Below are positions 7,007 to 7,809 of a stretch of 7,809 nt of DNA, in pieces. Numbering within the stretch: position 1 is the stretch's first letter; each line of letters opens with the position of its first letter. The position numbers were made by a program, and so were the translations under genes. The notes under the pieces were generated by a model. The model was not told the DNA's origin. It saw only the letters and a list, made by a program, of their open reading frames with translations, and made no database searches. Source of the DNA: Deltaproteobacteria bacterium (GTDB taxonomy: Bacteria > Myxococcota_A > Bradymonadia > UBA7976 > VGTA01); assembly GCA_016874875.1 (NCBI GenBank), contig VGTA01000131.1, positions 1 to 7,809 of the forward strand, in the 5' to 3' direction.

Positions 7007-7809
7007 ATGTGGATCGCTCCGCCCTCCTCTGGGTCTGCGCTCTCGGAGGCGGCGGCGGCGCTGAGCGCGCGCCTGCACCCCGCCCTCCTCCTCTGGCGCG
7101 ACGCGCTCGAGGCGCTCCGCGGCGGCGAGTGCGCGCCGCTGGCGGAGCTCATGTGTCTCCACCTCCCGCCCCTAGAGGGCTGGGGGGAGGAGTGGCGCGC
7201 GCCCACGCCGTCCGCGGCGGCGCTGGGCGCGCTGGCGGGCGCGGCGTGCGCGCGGGCGGGGGTGCCCCCGGCGGCGCGCGAGGCGCTGCGCGCGGCGCTC
7301 TGGGCGGAGCTCGGGCTGCCGGGGGGGGCGGCGGGCGCGGGCGAGGCCGCGGGCGCGGGCGAGGGCGCGGCGGCGCGGCGGGCGGCGCTGGCGCGCGCGC
7401 TCCGCGCGTGGGCGCTCTCGTCGGTCGCGAGCGCCGAGGGGCGCCCCCTGGGGGCGACGAGCGCCGCGCCCGGCGCGGTGGACGTCGACGCCCTCTTGGA
7501 CGAGGTGCGCGAGGCGCTCGTGGCGGCGTACGAGCGCCACGCGGAGGAGTGGGAGCGCGCCCCCCGCGCGCTAGGCGCGTGGCTCCGCGCGGCCTCAGAG
7601 GCCTCCTGGGCGCGCGCCGTCGCCCGCCGCGCCGCCCTGGGCGCCCCGGCGCTTGAGGCGCTTGAGGCGCTTGAGGCGCTTGAGGGGGGGGCGGGCGCGG
7701 GGGCGGGGGCGGCGCGCGAGGAGGACGGGTTCGCGGCGTGGGGGCGCCCGATGGGCGCGCTGGGGGCGGCGGGGGCGGCGAAGGGGGCGGTCGAGCCAGC
7801 GGAGCTCGC
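7007..7809 (+). CDS. Unidentified Ala-rich protein downstream of atpC (3' partial)
   Basis: A frame open for 267 codons to the window edge, starting at ATG 7007. AGGGGG (6994-6999) lies seven bases upstream; the adjacent GTG at 7004 would be spaced only four bases. The gap after atpC is 23 bases, so co-transcription is likely. I do not recognise a family. The protein is rich in Ala, Leu, Glu, Arg and Gly with scattered Trp (30, 59, 63, 99, 135, 182, 192, 201, 245). It looks helical in three blocks (about 11-50, 86-145, 159-212) joined by Gly/Ala linkers. No signal peptide, membrane helix or catalytic motif was seen. It carries an 18-bp repeat (residues 109-120) and ALE four times (215-226). 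The +1 frame here is also long but gives a low-complexity Gly/Arg protein, so this frame is preferred. Its existence is likely; its role is unknown. Confidence 0.6.
   Translation, partial: MWIAPPSSGSALSEAAAALSARLHPALLLWRDALEALRGGECAPLAELMCLHLPPLEGWGEEWRAPTPSAAALGALAGAACARAGVPPAAREALRAALWAELGLPGGAAGAGEAAGAGEGAAARRAALARALRAWALSSVASAEGRPLGATSAAPGAVDVDALLDEVREALVAAYERHAEEWERAPRALGAWLRAASEASWARAVARRAALGAPALEALEALEALEGGAGAGAGAAREEDGFAAWGRPMGALGAAGAAKGAVEPAEL
7331..7366 (+). repeat. 18-bp tandem repeat, two copies
   Basis: Positions 7331-7348 and 7349-7366 differ at one base of 18 and encode AGAGEA then AGAGEG within the unidentified protein. This forms a Gly/Ala linker between predicted helical blocks. 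Being a multiple of three, the duplication keeps the frame. Confidence 0.8.
7649..7684 (+). repeat. 9-bp tandem repeat, four perfect copies (Ala-Leu-Glu)
   Basis: GCGCTTGAG occurs four times in a row without change, encoding ALEALEALEALE. The Leu codon CTT is rare in this window, where CTC and CTG dominate. Its presence in every copy argues for recent copying of one unit by slippage rather than selection codon by codon. A shorter relative, GGGGCGGCG twice (7763-7780, Gly-Ala-Ala), lies further on in the same frame. Confidence 0.92.

Noticed and set aside
6901..7656. A 251-codon + strand frame starting inside atpC
   Set aside because: It overlaps epsilon in another frame and becomes almost pure Gly/Arg/Ala. 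The frame from 7007 has a ribosome site and a better composition.

Overview
This is a very GC-rich window (by eye about 70% G+C or more, with strong G/C at third codon positions). Its core is a complete peripheral-stalk plus F1 ATP synthase operon on the + strand, in the order b'-b-delta-alpha-gamma-beta-epsilon (908-6983). Two tandem b-type genes lead directly into the F1 genes, the second b has a signal-peptide-like N-terminus, and the a and c subunit genes are absent. This split arrangement points to the former Deltaproteobacteria, most likely Myxococcota. That placement is an inference from layout and sequence style, not from a search.

Layout. 1-78 holds the last 25 codons of an unidentified + strand gene. 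Its stop overlaps by three bases the stop of a convergent - strand gene (75-776) for an ABC transporter ATPase with all core motifs. 777-907 is a divergent regulatory region with a good sigma70-type promoter for the atp operon (TTGACG, 17-base spacer, TAGATT with a TG extension), an inverted repeat enclosing the -35 box, and an A8 tract. Then come atpX (b'), atpF (b), atpH (delta), atpA (alpha), atpG (gamma), atpD (beta) and atpC (epsilon), each with a plausible start and mostly good Shine-Dalgarno sequences. The gaps are 1 to 63 bases. 23 bases after atpC starts an Ala-rich reading frame with its own Shine-Dalgarno that stays open for 267 codons to the window edge. It resembles no family I recognise and carries several in-frame tandem repeats.

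How it works together. b' and b form the heterodimeric stator anchored in the membrane, delta joins it to the top of F1, alpha3beta3 carries the nucleotide sites, gamma is the rotor shaft, and epsilon is the rotor-foot and regulatory subunit. The a and c subunits must be encoded elsewhere. The proteins look ordinary and intact. The less ordinary signals lie at the gene junctions: a 15-bp palindrome at b'/b, a mini-hairpin holding the atpA Shine-Dalgarno, a GC hairpin beginning at the gamma stop codon, and a 7-bp all-GC hairpin whose loop is exactly the epsilon stop codon. None has a T-tract, so these look like translation- or mRNA-stability elements rather than terminators.

I found no clear sign of a wholly new system. 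The best leads are the unidentified gene after atpC, the 9-bp coding repeats, and the junction hairpins.
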